The translations under genes and the position numbers were made by a program. Source: Pseudisothecium myosuroides (lineage: Eukaryota; Streptophyta; Bryopsida; Hypnales; Lembophyllaceae). Taken from it: 64,000 nt of DNA. The first letter of the stretch is position 1, and the number at the start of each line of letters is the position of its first letter. The notes beneath the pieces are model-generated. The model was not told where the DNA came from and did no database searches. It worked only from the letters and a program-made list of their open reading frames with translations. Location: the NCBI GenBank assembly GCA_951799445.1, contig OX637290.1, positions 26,654,987 to 26,718,986 of the forward strand. The letters are read 5' to 3'. Of the stretch, positions 44,918 to 56,748 are shown piece after piece.

Positions 44918-46760
44918 ACATATATTTGCATTTTATTTTATTATTGTCAATTATGAGAGTAAAAATATTTTATTTATTAGGATTGTGGTAATCATTAACT
45001 AATGACATATGAGAACATCGGTCATTCTGAAACCATAAACCCTTGCCCCTCCTTGCATATTGTCTTTAGTTCTAACTATGCCGGATGGCAAAAGCACACT
45101 CTAAATTTGATGTCATGTATCACAAGTTGAAGTTCAATGTTGCAACAATTTGGGACTCCTTAAAAATTGCCTTAAATATTCACTACAAGGACCCACATTA
45201 TGAAATACTAGCATCAAGGCTACTACCATCCTCCTAGGAGCAACTGCAATATTAATGAAATGAATCAATCATGCTATATATAGAAACATATATAATCAAT
45301 AAGAAATAAGAAATTTGAAAATTATTTCAAGTTTTTGTGATTTTTTTGCTACTAGAATTCAACTATTTTGAGTTGTATGTGGCATAACTATTGCTCCTAT
45401 GCATCAATTTAAATGAAAAGATGATTATACTCTTAGAAAGATATTTTTTTCTATCTTAAAAAATTCAAAAAATCATGCCAAAAATTGAGATGATAGGAAC
45501 CTAATAAAACCTTCAATTTCCCTCAAAGGTTCATTTGGAATTTTAGGGATTATGGGATTAATCAAAATAAAATAAATCAAAGATTTTTGAACAAACATCA
45601 ATCCATCCAATAAAATAGAAAAATTAGTGAATTTTTCAAAGTAAATTTACAAAACACCCGCATTAAGATGAAAATTGAAAAAAAGAATTATCATGACTTT
45701 TGCAATAATTACCTTTTGAATTGCAAAGAAACTATAGGTCATGATGCAAAGTTTTGTTGGGAAAGCAAAATTAAACCTTCAATGATGATCACTTTCAATG
45801 GATGTTGCTTTACCCATTAGTAAATATGATCAATTCACCTAAATGACCATTGTGGTTTTTATTTCATGCTTTATTCAAGTTTGTTGTTCCACTGCATGCT
45901 TGTTTTTTACAAGAAGGTGACCTATTCCGACAACTACTCTTTCTAGGTTCTCAAATCCATGTCACCCTGTGAAGGTCAAATTTTTGCTACTAAGGTCTCC
46001 CAATCTTAAAACAAAGTCATGAAATTTTCAATCTTCAATGGGCGTCATTGGTAGCATAAAGATCAATGGAGCCCTAGTGATTTATAATGTAACACAACAT
46101 GCAATAAAACATGATTAGAATTGTAATTATAATTATATAATGAAATGCCATATTTGTAGTTCAAAACAATGTCACTCCCTACTAAAGGACCAAATGCACA
46201 TTCAATGACAATTGAAAATTTGGGTAGGATACTCAGATGTTGCAGCAAACATTTGTTGCTTCTATACCAAATGGAGGTATGCATGTATTACTATGAAATT
46301 TGGGAGAAAAAAATTAAAAACTAAATACTAAACTAAAATATTACTCTATATGGTGCCGTACCAAAAAATATTTGTTCTCAAAAATGGGCAAAAAATTCAA
46401 GTCACAACAAATTCTTGAAAATTTATGCACAATAATAGGCTAATAAAAATTTACAAGAAGATAGATACTATGATGTTTTTATCTATTAAAATGGTATAGA
46501 AATTCAATAAATTTAAAGAAAAATTGGCCACTAATCCAATGTGAAGGGGCATGGTTTGCTACTCAACTAATTACATCCTTAAAGAAAAAATTATGGTTTG
46601 TGTGCTCACGCAAAATAAGTGCACTTGGAAACACGTGCAAGATGTAGTCTTTAATAAGTTTTTTGGAAATTTCTTTTATAGTTTATGTAATTCTAGTAGA
46701 TGAACTCATATCTCAATTTTCAACTCTAGATTTGATTTTTGGACCTAAAAAAGTATTAAA
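44918..46760. other. intergenic DNA with worn piggyBac fragments
   Basis: No gene. About 45310-45554 follows the right part of family B (GGCATAACTATTGCTCC, then a worn terminus TTTTAGGGATTATGG). About 46174-46240 (CTACTAAAGGACCAAATGCA, then TTTGGGTAGG) looks like a worn family A left end with no partner. Confidence 0.5.
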
Positions 46761-46763
46761 AAT

Positions 46764-47686
46764 TACATGGGTCAAATCACACTCAAATGTACCAGAAAAG
46801 GGGTCAAACCCACTAAAATCTGCACTGTAACTTCTTCCTAGCTATTGTTTTTCAAAGCTAATATATTAATTATAGTTAGTCATGTCCTTTTTTACTAGTA
46901 TTTTAAGTCTTGTTAAGGTTCCTATTTTTTTATTCATCATAAAATCAAAAATTCTTTACTAGTGGTCCAATTGAAGTTCCAATGTCAACTTGTCAGGTTT
47001 TTCAATGGACAAAAAGGAGTCTAATTTCTAATGAATAACAATGTGATTGAATCCAAAAAAAACTTGTGTATATACAATTATATGATATAATAGAAAAGGA
47101 CTCTTTTGCTATAATTTGCATGTTTTTTAATTTCCTATAATATTCAAAAGTAAAAATATGTGAACGTCCTTTTTAATATATAAAATAATCCAAATGATGA
47201 TTGTGTCAAAACAAGAAGTGTTTATATTATTCATGTGGAGGGCACTACACAAGCTATTTTTGGAATTGAATGTTTAATTTTGTTTTTAGATTAAATCAAT
47301 AATTTGTCAATAATCAATTAATTAATTAAAAAATTACACTATTTTGTGTTTAAGATTTAATCACTAAAAATACTTTTTAATAGTTATGTGCTTGAGAAGT
47401 GTAAAAAATTTGGATAAAAATATCCTTTTCAAGTGCTATATTGTAAAAAAGACACTAAATTTAGCCTTAAAATTGGTGATTTACTTCTTTTTAAGGATTT
47501 TACCAATAAAAAAATTTCTCCAACTTATTGAAGAGGCTTATTGCAATACTATTCATCCATAAATTTAAAAAAAAAATGACAACATCAAAGAAATTTATAG
47601 CTTTAAAAGTTCAGAAAAGGACTTTATACCTAGTCCTACAAAAGTAATCCCAATGGTACCTTTGAGTGTGATTTGACCCACATAAT
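46764..47686. repeat. inverted repeat pair, about 30 bp arms, 0.9 kb apart
   Basis: GGGTCAAATCACACTCAAATG (46769 on) is met again inverted as TTTGAGTGTGATTTGACCC (about 47661-47679); about 26 of 29 bases pair. The middle has no gene. Possibly a worn foldback element. Confidence 0.55.
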
Positions 47687-47689
47687 TAT

Positions 47690-48019
47690 AAAAATAGACA
47701 TTCAATCAAGGTGAGTTTAAAAATAAAAAGTATTATTGGAATATATGAAAATAACATAAGGTGTGGAGTAGTCATAAGTCCTTTATTATGATCCTTGAGT
47801 TGTTTAAAAGTATAGTCCAAAAGTTATGGCAAAAAAATCACCCTTCCTAGAAGCATGGCACAAAAAATAGGTGGTAGGTTTTAGTAATCAACTTGTTGCA
47901 AACTCAATTTTGAATGGGTCTTTTTGAAATTTTGATTAAAAAATGCAAAAATGAATCTCATTTGCAAGATTTTAATATTTGTATCATATGTTCAAAACTT
48001 CAAATAAAAAATTATATAG
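47690..48019. other. intergenic DNA
   Basis: AT-rich, with no gene or clear repeat. A CAATTTTGAATGGGTC phrase near 47907 is similar to one near 39155, perhaps debris of a dispersed repeat. Confidence 0.35.
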
Positions 48020-48204
48020 TAGAACCTCTCTTAATGCATACTATCTTAGTATATAATACGCAGTAAGAGAGGTTGTGATATTTGTGAACAGTAGTTGGAG
48101 GCCCTAGAGTGAGAGGGCACGTTAGCCAAAGTTCAATAATCTCTCCAACTGCATAAACCTCTCTTAGTGCATAGTTCCGACACTATGCACTAAGAGAGGT
48201 TCTA
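48020..48204. mobile_element. double-hairpin MITE-like element
   Basis: The outer ends are inverse (TAGAACCTCTCTTAATGCAT at the left, ATGCACTAAGAGAGGTTCTA at the right). Each end is also a hairpin by itself: 48023-48075 (imperfect) and 48156-48201, whose 19 bp arms (AACCTCTCTTAGTGCATAG) are perfect around an 8 bp loop. 185 bp, non-coding. Confidence 0.75.
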
Positions 48205-48865
48205 TTGTACAATTCAAAGTGCGATTGGTTTAGCTTGCAACTTAGCATAGCATTGGCTATTAATAGTGCCACAACTTTTATCTACTTTAAGAATTTGGAA
48301 TACTTATACGTAATATGGTTTATTGTTCAATGGTTAAAAATTTCAATTTTCTCTTTGTATAGTGTAAAATATCTCTTTCAAAGAAGAATCAAAGTCTATT
48401 GACTCTACCAATAGAATTAAAAAATCATTTTGTAGAACTTCAAATACATCTTGGAATCAAACTTGGGGCAAGGTTTTCAAAAAGGAATTCCCCACATCCC
48501 TTTGTATTCTAAAACAATTTTATATTGCTTTAATTCCATTTTTGTTTTAGATAGTATTTAGTTTTTTTTAGCTCAATGCCAAGTTCAATGCATTAAAAAT
48601 TGGAAGTTTTTGAAGTTCTTGGAGTGAAACATAGGCACATTTCTTTACCTTTTGAATCAATCTAGACATTCAATTAGATTCTTTTGATTCAATCCTTGAA
48701 ATCAAAATCAATGTCTCATTATAGATTGTATTGAGACCCCTCTAATCCCATGTTCTTATACAATGATAGTTTGGGATTTTAAGTGCATACTATTAACATG
48801 CACCCATGTCCTATGTCTTTTTAGGGCTTTCTTGTATTAAAAGTTGGAAAAATTGTGTGTGCATG

Positions 48866-48947
<82 letters not shown>

Positions 48948-50224
48948 TTCAAAAGATATAGGATAATGTTGGTTTTCATATTCGTATCTGTAATCAAGTA
49001 TTGAAGTATTTGTATATCTAAACTTGTATGGAATTTGGGTCAAGCCTTGGAAACCTTCAAAACATATCGGATAATGCTAATTTTCATGTCATTATTTGTA
49101 ACTACATACCAATGTATTTGTATATCTATATCTATATGGAATAAAACATGGAACACTTGTTGGTGGGTAATTTGGTTCTACAATTGTCAACATTGTTTCT
49201 ATAGTTCCAAGATTTGGGGAGATAGTATTGTAATATGGGTGCATTATGTTTCATATTCCATATTTGAGGCCCTTTTTTTAGATTTTATTTGAAAAATCAA
49301 ATATTTGAAAAATCAAATATTTGAAAATGGATGAGTAGGTTTAGAGCTGCAAAAGCTATAAGATAATGCTTGTTATTGCATTTGTATACAAAACCACATA
49401 CCAACATGTCCATACTTGTACCCATACATAGCATATTGTGTCCAAGTATTGTACAAGGAGAAGACATGGGACACTTGGAGGTAGTTCATTCTTCAAAGGG
49501 AATAGTTTCTCAATATGGATGATTTGTCAAATGATAGTACAAAATGAATGTCTAGTATGGATGTATTATTTGTGATGTAGCACAAAAATTGTTTGTCTTT
49601 TGTTCGTATGTGTGAATAGTCATGAGACTATCTTTGGGAGCATAGGCCCAAAATGTCTTACAATATTACAAAGCATTCATGATTATCAAAAATTAGACAA
49701 AAACATAGGTATTCTTTGAAATATGGCACTAAAAGTGAACTACTTAAAAGTCTTCAATGGCTATTGTGAAACCAAATGTCTTCAAAGATTGTAACTTACT
49801 ATAATAAATATCATATGTTTCCAAGAGATGATGCACTTGCTTGGCTATTTAAATAAATCATTTTAGTGTCACATATGTCATTTAGAAGTTCTATCCTATA
49901 TGAACTTGACAAGTAGCATTGCATTAAAGAAAAATACTCCCTATCTCTTGAAGTAAATATCTACTTTGGATCTCATGTTTTTAAAAGTTTTTTTTCAAAA
50001 GGTCATATGGAGGCTTTCTTGTTTCCAAGTTTTTTAGATTGCAAAGATCACATGTAATGTTCTTCATTGATTTTGGGAATATAAAATTTGAAACCTTCTT
50101 GAATTATATTTTTCACAATATGATCAATGAAACTAGTATAAAAAGTATTCAACGACACTGCAAACACTTAAATTACAACAAAGAGAGTATAAAAGAAATA
50201 ACAATTTTGAGGTAAAAGCATATC
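48205..50224. other. intergenic DNA, no gene supported
   Basis: Two related stretches, about 48950-49160 and 49340-49460 (ATCGGATAATGCTAATTTTC and variants with TACATACCAA), suggest an old tandem duplication. Nothing coding recognised. Confidence 0.45.
48864..48944. repeat. compound (CA)n(TA)n microsatellite
   Basis: About 22 CA units followed by about 14 TA units, the mirror arrangement of the one at 44842. The V/C and I/Y frame across it is an artefact. Confidence 0.97.
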
Positions 50225-51178
50225 TTAACCCTAAAGTCCTAAGGCCTTTTTCCATCAAAAAACATTCAAAACAGCCATATCTATTGTAAAAAGAAAAAAA
50301 ATAATAATTTAATTTAATTTTTAATTTTGATTTTTTTTTCTTGCATATCTAATTATAGAATCTTATACTAGACTACTATAAGAATGCATGGAAGAAGTTT
50401 AAAAAAGTTTGACCTTGTAGATTGCAAGATATTTGCATTTAAATTAAAAAAATAAAATTTTATACCTTGTTTGACTAGACTTTTTGGCTTTTAAATTTAT
50501 TACATTAAATTTTTTTGCACTATTGATTTTGATTTTCTAAATTTTTATGTTGGAAAATTGAATTGAGAATCTTTAAAAAACAAAAAACAAAACAAAACAA
50601 AACAATTCTTAATTTTCAAACATTAAAAAAATGTTAAGTAGAAGTAGGTTTAAGATTGAAGGGAAAACTAATCCAATAATAGCTCTAAGATGGAATTGAA
50701 ACACAATAATTCCAATGGTGAGATTGTTCTAGTAAGGAAATTTAACCCTGTTTAATCATTTATTTTTTAAAATTATAAAAATTGCATTCAAAAATAAATT
50801 AAATGAGTTATTTTTTTAAAAAGATGCTTAGATTGCCCAAAGAATAAGATTGTCCATATCTTTCTTATCACTAGTCCAAATAGAATGAATCAAAGCTCCA
50901 GATGTAGGCAAAAACATAATCTTTGAGAAAAAATAAAAAATAAAAAATAAAATCAGTTTTTTGTGATTTTTTTGGGGCTGCCCCTCAAGCTACTTTTTGG
51001 AATTAGGGTGGCGTAACTTTTGCTCCCAGGCACCAATTGAAATAAAAATTATATTCCTCCCAAACTATTTTTCTATTTTCAAAAAAAGGTTAAAAAAATC
51101 ATGTCAAAAATTGAGATCATACAAGCCAACCTGAAATCCCAAGAGTCTCTGTAGGGACTTTGGAACTTTAGGGGTTAA
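50225..51178 (+). mobile_element. piggyBac MITE, family B variant
   Basis: 954 bp between TTAA 50225-50228 and 51175-51178. Left end TTAACCCTAAAGTCC then AAGGCC; right end GGAACTTTAGGGGTTAA. The subterminal stem is imperfect here (AGTCTC/GGGACT near 51145-51160). It lies 171 bp from the 7.2 kb element. Confidence 0.9.
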
Positions 51179-52798
51179 AGTATTATATAGAAAAAAATTC
51201 TTGAGCAACAAATGACTAAAATTTTTTCTATTTCTACATTATGTTATCAACAATGTAAGAAACCATAAATCTTAGATCCTAAATCCTAAACCAGTCACTA
51301 GGTGGATGACAAATGTGTTAAAAAGTATACAACATTCAATTAATATTCATTAACCCCTAAAGTTCTTTGACTATGTTTCACCCAAAAACACTTAAAATGG
51401 GTCGTTTTAATGGCAAAGGCCCTCCAAAAATGAAAAATGAAATCTTGTTGCATCTAACCGTAAAATCTAGTAGTAGACTACTTCATTACATTGTAGTAAA
51501 AAAATGAGATGTTTTGACCGCACAGATTGCGAGATTATAGCATTTGAAGTTGAAAAAAAATATTTTGGGGGGCATTCAAATTCCGGGCAGCTCTGATTCG
51601 GGGAGGCTTTTGCACAAGTTTATTTTGCTTTTTTGCTTGAACTTTTTTTTCTCTCTTCTTGTGACAAAGTTGGCCACATGTTCCAAAAATTTCATAACAT
51701 TTCAAATTGGGGAACATGTACTAAAAAATTCCAACAGGAAACTAGCTTCAAGAAAAATCTCATACAAAGCCTTTTTTCAACAATTTCTGTCTTGCACATA
51801 CATTACTCTCTTCAAAATGTAAACGGTGAAGTTCTAGTTTTCAACTAGTCCTACAAAGGGAAAAAAAAAATATGAGAATCGGCCAAAATATGTGGTTTTG
51901 ACAAGCTTGATGAATCCATATTTTGAAACAAAGGTGCTGAACTGCTGGGCAGTTGGAGATACTGGGTTCAGACCATGGGAAGAAGCTGGGTCAGGAGTTC
52001 CTTGATTTCTTGATGGTGTCCTTTGATAATCTTCCTGCCACATGGATGATGTTCCCCATGACATATTGCTCCATTAGAGGACAAGCTGTTGCATGACAAG
52101 ACATACAAATTAGTCCAGGGACATAACTTACATGAAGAAGGCTGAACCAGCAGTGAAAGAACTACTGAATCAATTTAATTTAATTTAAGGGTATTATTAA
52201 TTAATTTAATTAATTTAATTTTTTTTAATTTTAATGCAGTCCAGCCTAAGCAACTGGTGTCCAAGCTGAACTGCAATTTTTTATTTTTTTATTTTTTTTT
52301 AAATTAATTAATTTATAATTCAGCAGTGTCTAGTGCTCTTTGCTGGTCACTGTTTTTGAAAGGAAAAGGGCCTTCTCTAGGACCCATTCTTTTCTATTGT
52401 CTAGGATTTTAGGGTGCTAAAAATATTAGTTTATTTTATGAACAATAAATACTAGTTAAAAAAAAAATTGGAGAATCGGTTATATAATGAATGAAATAGC
52501 TTCACGAATGGTTCAAAATGTCAACTACCTACAAGAGGCATCAATTCAACTAGAATAATAAAAAGGTACACATGACAAGATCTAAATTGCCAAACTACAC
52601 ATGTAAAATTACTTATTGTGATTTTCAAATTCCAAACAATGATAAATAATTTCATGTTCAATGACAACTACTTACAATTTTTTATGTAGCCATTTGGATA
52701 AATAAAAGACAACCTCTATTTAGCTTATACTTGTACAATAGTATGCAAGAATGAAAAAAATAGTCAAATAAGGGGGGTACCATAGCATTGTAGAGAAG

Positions 52799-54532
52799 TC
52801 ACGTCCGACGAGGTTGTCTACGATTTGTGTGATTTTGAGGCCCGTAGTGGTATTCTTCAAAACACCCTCGGTTTAGGCAAAGGTACATTCTATTGTGCGC
52901 TCGACAATAGAATGCACAATGTTGGTCACCACAAACAAAACAAGGGCGCCGTATACGTGACCAAGTTGGCAAGTGCGGCCTTTCTTCATGAACTCCCTCA
53001 TCCACATCCGTCCCCCTCCCATGCCAATTTTGGATGAGTGCATCACAAAAATTCACCTTGAATTGCAAGTGAGTCATTGGCACTTTTCCTCGATGATGTG
53101 CTCGAATAATACCAAGGTATATGGTATACATATTCACCACAGTCGTGTCCAAGAGAAAGTGAAAGACTCTATGCCACCACTTGTGCGATCGTGTTTGACT
53201 TGAATACGATGCCCGCAATTGGTCGGCTACGTCCACCCCCCTCATGTGTGTGGTGTACTCCAAATGCATTGGAGAAGTTGGAATGGCATCCCGAACCGGT
53301 CCATTTCTACGAGGCACCGTGGGAATAGGGACACGTGGGAATGAAATGGGCAATGCATGGGAAGAAATTAGAAGCACGGGACGTTTGTCCTTCCAAAGAA
53401 CACAACTAATTCCCCTACTATCGTGCATGGCCCATTCCAATGTCCCTTGCACGGAATTGTTCCAATTCCGCAATGCTTTCAATTCACAAGGAATTCCTAC
53501 ACGGTTTGATCTCATAGTGCCCGTGGCATAGATGTGCATTGCCGCTAAATCGCAAAAAAGTCCAACACTAGAAAAGTAGTTGTCCATCACTACTACATGT
53601 CCTCGTCCCTCTAAGCCTGCTACCAATTTTATTACTACGTTGTGTGCTAACCTTGGTTCCCCTCGCACTCCTATTGGTACTTCATTTTGTAGTAGATTAG
53701 GATTAGCTCCACAATATATGTCAAAATTGTAAACATATTTTGACATTGAATCTGCTAGGCACCACACCTTGATGCCCCATTTCTGGGGCTTCTTAGGCAT
53801 GTATTGCCTAGCCGGGCAATAACTACCTTTATAACGAATCATCATTTCGTCGATAGTAAGATATTTTCCTAATATCCAATTTTTTGTGAAACTCTCTCTA
53901 AGATCATTCACTAGCCACCTCACTTGCCCCATCTTATCATACCCCGGTGATTCCCTCTCCCTCACATATGTTGCCGGATCGGTCACATGAAGACACCTTG
54001 TAATGGCTTGAAATCTAGCACGTGTAAAAATTCGAGAAATTGTAGGGCAATGAAAGAATGAACCTTTTTTTGCCCAATAAGTCTTCTTGTTCGGTTGTTT
54101 CTTCATCCCAATAAACATGCATGTTGCCATATACGCTTTCAGCCCCATCACCGTAAGAGGCGACCACCCCACTCCTCCTGGGGCTACTCCATGCTCGTCT
54201 GGTGTTGTGGCATAGCGGTTGGTTTCCACAACAATCTTCCGCAATAGAGAAAAGGGCCAAAATAATGAGAACATTTGTAAAAAAGATGGCATAAATCGGA
54301 AATCATTTTTTGGACCCGACCCCCCTACAAATACCTTTGGACATGGAAAATAAGTAAAATTTGTTTTTGACCATGTTGAATTCCGAAACATATGTTTGAC
54401 ACTTGTTGGATTTGTGGGGTCACCATCCTCCCCACTTTCCTCCCCTCCATCAAGACTATCAGTCTCTAAATCTCCCATATCACTGTCCATCTCAAAATTA
54501 GGGTCTAAATCAGAGCCCTCACTCACACTCAA
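52799..54532 (-). CDS. piggyBac transposase, catalytic and C-terminal part
   Basis: A 577-codon frame following an in-frame TAG. It opens at a TTG, not an ATG, so it is the continuation of an upstream coding part rather than a complete gene. Acidic start (about 1-40), then the DDE_Tnp_1_7 domain with the DDD triad at D228 (TIDEM), D317 (VVMDNYF) and D434/D437 (RGVDVADQ), WWHR after it as in other family members, and a C-terminal zinc cluster C531, C534, C539, C543, C552, C557. All key residues are present. It differs widely from the transposase at 2-2449 although motif order and spacing match. It should act on the family A ends found in this window, if expressed. Confidence 0.92.
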   Translation of the reverse strand: MSVSEGSDLDPNFEMDSDMGDLETDSLDGGEESGEDGDPTNPTSVKHMFRNSTWSKTNFTYFPCPKVFVGGSGPKNDFRFMPSFLQMFSLFWPFSLLRKIVVETNRYATTPDEHGVAPGGVGWSPLTVMGLKAYMATCMFIGMKKQPNKKTYWAKKGSFFHCPTISRIFTRARFQAITRCLHVTDPATYVRERESPGYDKMGQVRWLVNDLRESFTKNWILGKYLTIDEMMIRYKGSYCPARQYMPKKPQKWGIKVWCLADSMSKYVYNFDIYCGANPNLLQNEVPIGVRGEPRLAHNVVIKLVAGLEGRGHVVVMDNYFSSVGLFCDLAAMHIYATGTMRSNRVGIPCELKALRNWNNSVQGTLEWAMHDSRGISCVLWKDKRPVLLISSHALPISFPRVPIPTVPRRNGPVRDAIPTSPMHLEYTTHMRGVDVADQLRASYSSQTRSHKWWHRVFHFLLDTTVVNMYTIYLGIIRAHHRGKVPMTHLQFKVNFCDALIQNWHGRGTDVDEGVHEERPHLPTWSRIRRPCFVCGDQHCAFYCRAHNRMYLCLNRGCFEEYHYGPQNHTNRRQPRRT

Positions 54533-54571
54533 TGCCTCTTCTACTTGAGGGAAATAATTTCGTGAAGTTCT

Positions 54572-55303
54572 CTAGACTCTTCTTGTCTGCTGCTCATGAT
54601 GACTATCCTCTTCCAATCCACCCACATAGCCCATGCCCCACAGTCCATCATTTCCCTCCATATTATCCCCGTCGTTCCCCTCCATATTATCCCCTTCATC
54701 TCCCGCCAAACCCCCACCAACCTCTTCGTTGGCACCTTCAAATGCATTGCTCTGCCCCGCCTGTCGAGCTCTCACCCCCTCCAGCTGTCCGGAGACACCT
54801 CTCGAGCCGCTTCCACATCCTTCGTGAAGCTCCCAACGGTCCTCATGCAAGTCCTTGCCAGCTGCAGATGCATTGCAAGTTCGTTGTCGCGGTCGCCTCT
54901 GGCTAGTCGAAGCCAGAGATGGACGTAGTAGCATGTCTTGAGTGTGTAAGACCTCTGGAGGCCAAGGCCATGAGTCATAGAGGTCTTCATCATCTTCGTC
55001 GTCGTCGTCGTCGTCATCGACATAGGCTTCGTCGCAACTAGAATTGCGGCCCTCAATTTGTAAATCTTGTTGGCTGTCAAAAAAGTCCTCATTCGCTTCA
55101 CCGATTTGTGCATCTTCTTTGTTGTTGTTGTTTACTTCTTGATGCTGATGAGTCTGGTGTGGTGTTGCTGGAGGAGTGGAGTCCATACTGTGGTTGCTAT
55201 TGGAAGTAGGTGATTGTAGAACAATCGGATCGGGCGTTAGAGACTCCTGCTGCAGTAGATTGAGCCGCATGCTCCTTCTTGGAGGAACGTCATCGGAGGC
55301 GAG
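54572..55303 (-). pseudogene. N-terminal part of the same transposase, ending at an in-frame TAG
   Basis: This frame (ATG at 55268-55270) ends with TAG at 54572-54574, and the codons after the stop run in the same frame, without another stop, into the catalytic part (14 codons lie between). The joined length, about 824 codons, is close to the other transposase in the window (811), so a single stop seems to split one gene. Content: Gln/Asn-rich start, a long Asp run (about residues 80-95), Gly/Glu/Asn repeats (GDNMEGND twice). An acceptor (TCCTCCTCAG, with GCTAACC as branch point 18 nt before) lies at 55304, in frame with the ATG, suggesting an upstream exon. An intron hiding the TAG is the alternative, but no good acceptor tract is present. 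Confidence 0.75.
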
Positions 55304-55371
55304 CTGAGGAGGACAAGATTAGGTTAGCACTCTTACATTATAACGGTTTGATCTTTGAGCTTATAGAAAAT

Positions 55372-55845
55372 TCAGAAGAGTATGTTTAGAAATGTACCCA
55401 TTTTCCCTTCTCGAACCGACGACGCCTCGGCATCCCGCTTGTTGCCTACAGTAGATGGTTGTAAATGTATATCTGGCCACACCTCAACTTTGATGAAACT
55501 CAGTAAGTCGGGGTGAAATTGACGCCTATCACACCATCCTAGGCAATGAGCAGCTTGTCTATAGAAGTGGTGCCGCAAGCTTGCAGGTGGTGGATTTTTT
55601 GGCCACTTCTTACTCCCTCTGCGTAGCTGCAATGACTTCAAATGACCAACATCCAACAAACGGCCCACCCTTTTAGCCTGATCAATACTAGCACCTTCTG
55701 TGGACAATATCAACTGCTCCAATTGTTCTTGCAGGGAAGAAAGAGCTGAATCCGCCTCAGAAGGATCTGCCGAACTTGATTCAACAACCTTGGTAACTGC
55801 TAGATCTCCTGACTCTCCTAATGCTACAACTATGGTGTCCTTCAT
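55372..55845 (-). CDS. probable upstream exon or accessory ORF of the piggyBac element
   Basis: An open frame from ATG 55845 (MKDTIVVALGES) to a stop at 55372. It holds a likely short coiled coil (ALSSLQEQLEQLILSTEG) and a basic, aromatic part (LRRGSKKWPKNPPP, then RHHFYRQAAHCLGWCDRR), ending near VREGKMG where a possible donor GTACAT starts at 55397. Joining that donor to the acceptor at 55304 gives a 94 nt intron, but the phases differ by one base, so either another donor is used, a small frameshift has occurred, or this is a separate gene. I do not recognise a family. The same strand and tight spacing favour it belonging to the transposase unit. Confidence 0.5.
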   Translation of the reverse strand: MKDTIVVALGESGDLAVTKVVESSSADPSEADSALSSLQEQLEQLILSTEGASIDQAKRVGRLLDVGHLKSLQLRRGSKKWPKNPPPASLRHHFYRQAAHCLGWCDRRQFHPDLLSFIKVEVWPDIHLQPSTVGNKRDAEASSVREGKMGTFLNILF

Positions 55846-56040
55846 ACCTTCAGTATGCAAGCAAGTTCTAATGCGGTGTGGTTGGGAAAGAATATAAGTA
55901 ACGAAGCCTTTTTATGTTGGTTTGAACTTTTAAGATTTGATGCAGGTGGCATTTAGTGCAAGTGTGCACCGATACCTTTGACTAGATCACATTGTTAGCG
56001 GTGTGCATAGGATACTTCGCTTGGGATTCTGCTTTGCTTG

Positions 56041-56130
56041 GGATTTTGGTCGTGGGGTTTTTGGTCGTGGGATTTCTGGTCGTGGGGTTTCTGGTCGTGG
56101 GGTTACTGGTCGTTGGGTTTGTTGGTTGTA
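56041..56130. repeat. 15 bp minisatellite, about six units
   Basis: Units of GGTTTCTGGTCGTGG with single-base changes. On the minus strand one frame reads as PRPETPRPEIPRPKTPRP, but no start or splice context supports translation. Lies between the transposase unit and the right end of the 7.2 kb element. Confidence 0.85.
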
Positions 56131-56748
56131 AGATTCTGAGCTTGGCAAATCTGGTCTAGTCTGGTAGAATGAAACCGTAATGGTTGCCACACTATACAGG
56201 GTCCAAGTACAGCTCGGAGTATAAGGCCCTGAAATTGATACAAACGGAGGTTTTCATTTTGAAAAGACGAGAGGCGATCGGTGTCACTTGTAAATTAGGT
56301 TACAAAATGTTTTTTTTGTGATCGTGAAAGGTTAATCGGCAGTGTTTTTGAGAATTGGTTGGTGGCCTAAATCTCAAATGTGTTTGTTTCATTAATTTTA
56401 ATTTTAATTCTCTTTGTTTTCTCTTTTTTTAATTATGTTTGCTTGTCTTGAACGGTTGTCCGGCTTTGTTAGACGAAGAGATGTAGCTACAATTACTGGA
56501 TTGGAAATCATTTGGTGTCTTTGATGTCGCCTATTACAAAATTAGGTTAGAAATGAGGAGTTAACGTAAGGAATAACGTGTCAATTACTTTATCATGGGA
56601 AGAATTGGAACAAAGTGCGTTTCATTGTCAAATTCAGAATGTATTGGGCCGAAAAAGATGCAAGCTTCTATAGCCTGTTCAATGATATTCCATGCTCGTT
56701 TTTTTTATTCTTGTTGTGCTGATTCATGTCTTCACTTTCTGTATGCCA

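Noticed and set aside
44803..44991. 62-codon frame of alternating I and Y
   Set aside because: It is the translation of the TA/CA microsatellite.
48837..49043. 68-codon minus frame with I/Y and C/V runs
   Set aside because: It is the translation of the CA/TA microsatellite.
52085..52350. AT-rich stretch with CTGAATCAATTTAATTT and CAGCAGTG phrases as a MITE
   Set aside because: The apparent inverted arms are mostly TTAATT-type low complexity and no duplication could be fixed.
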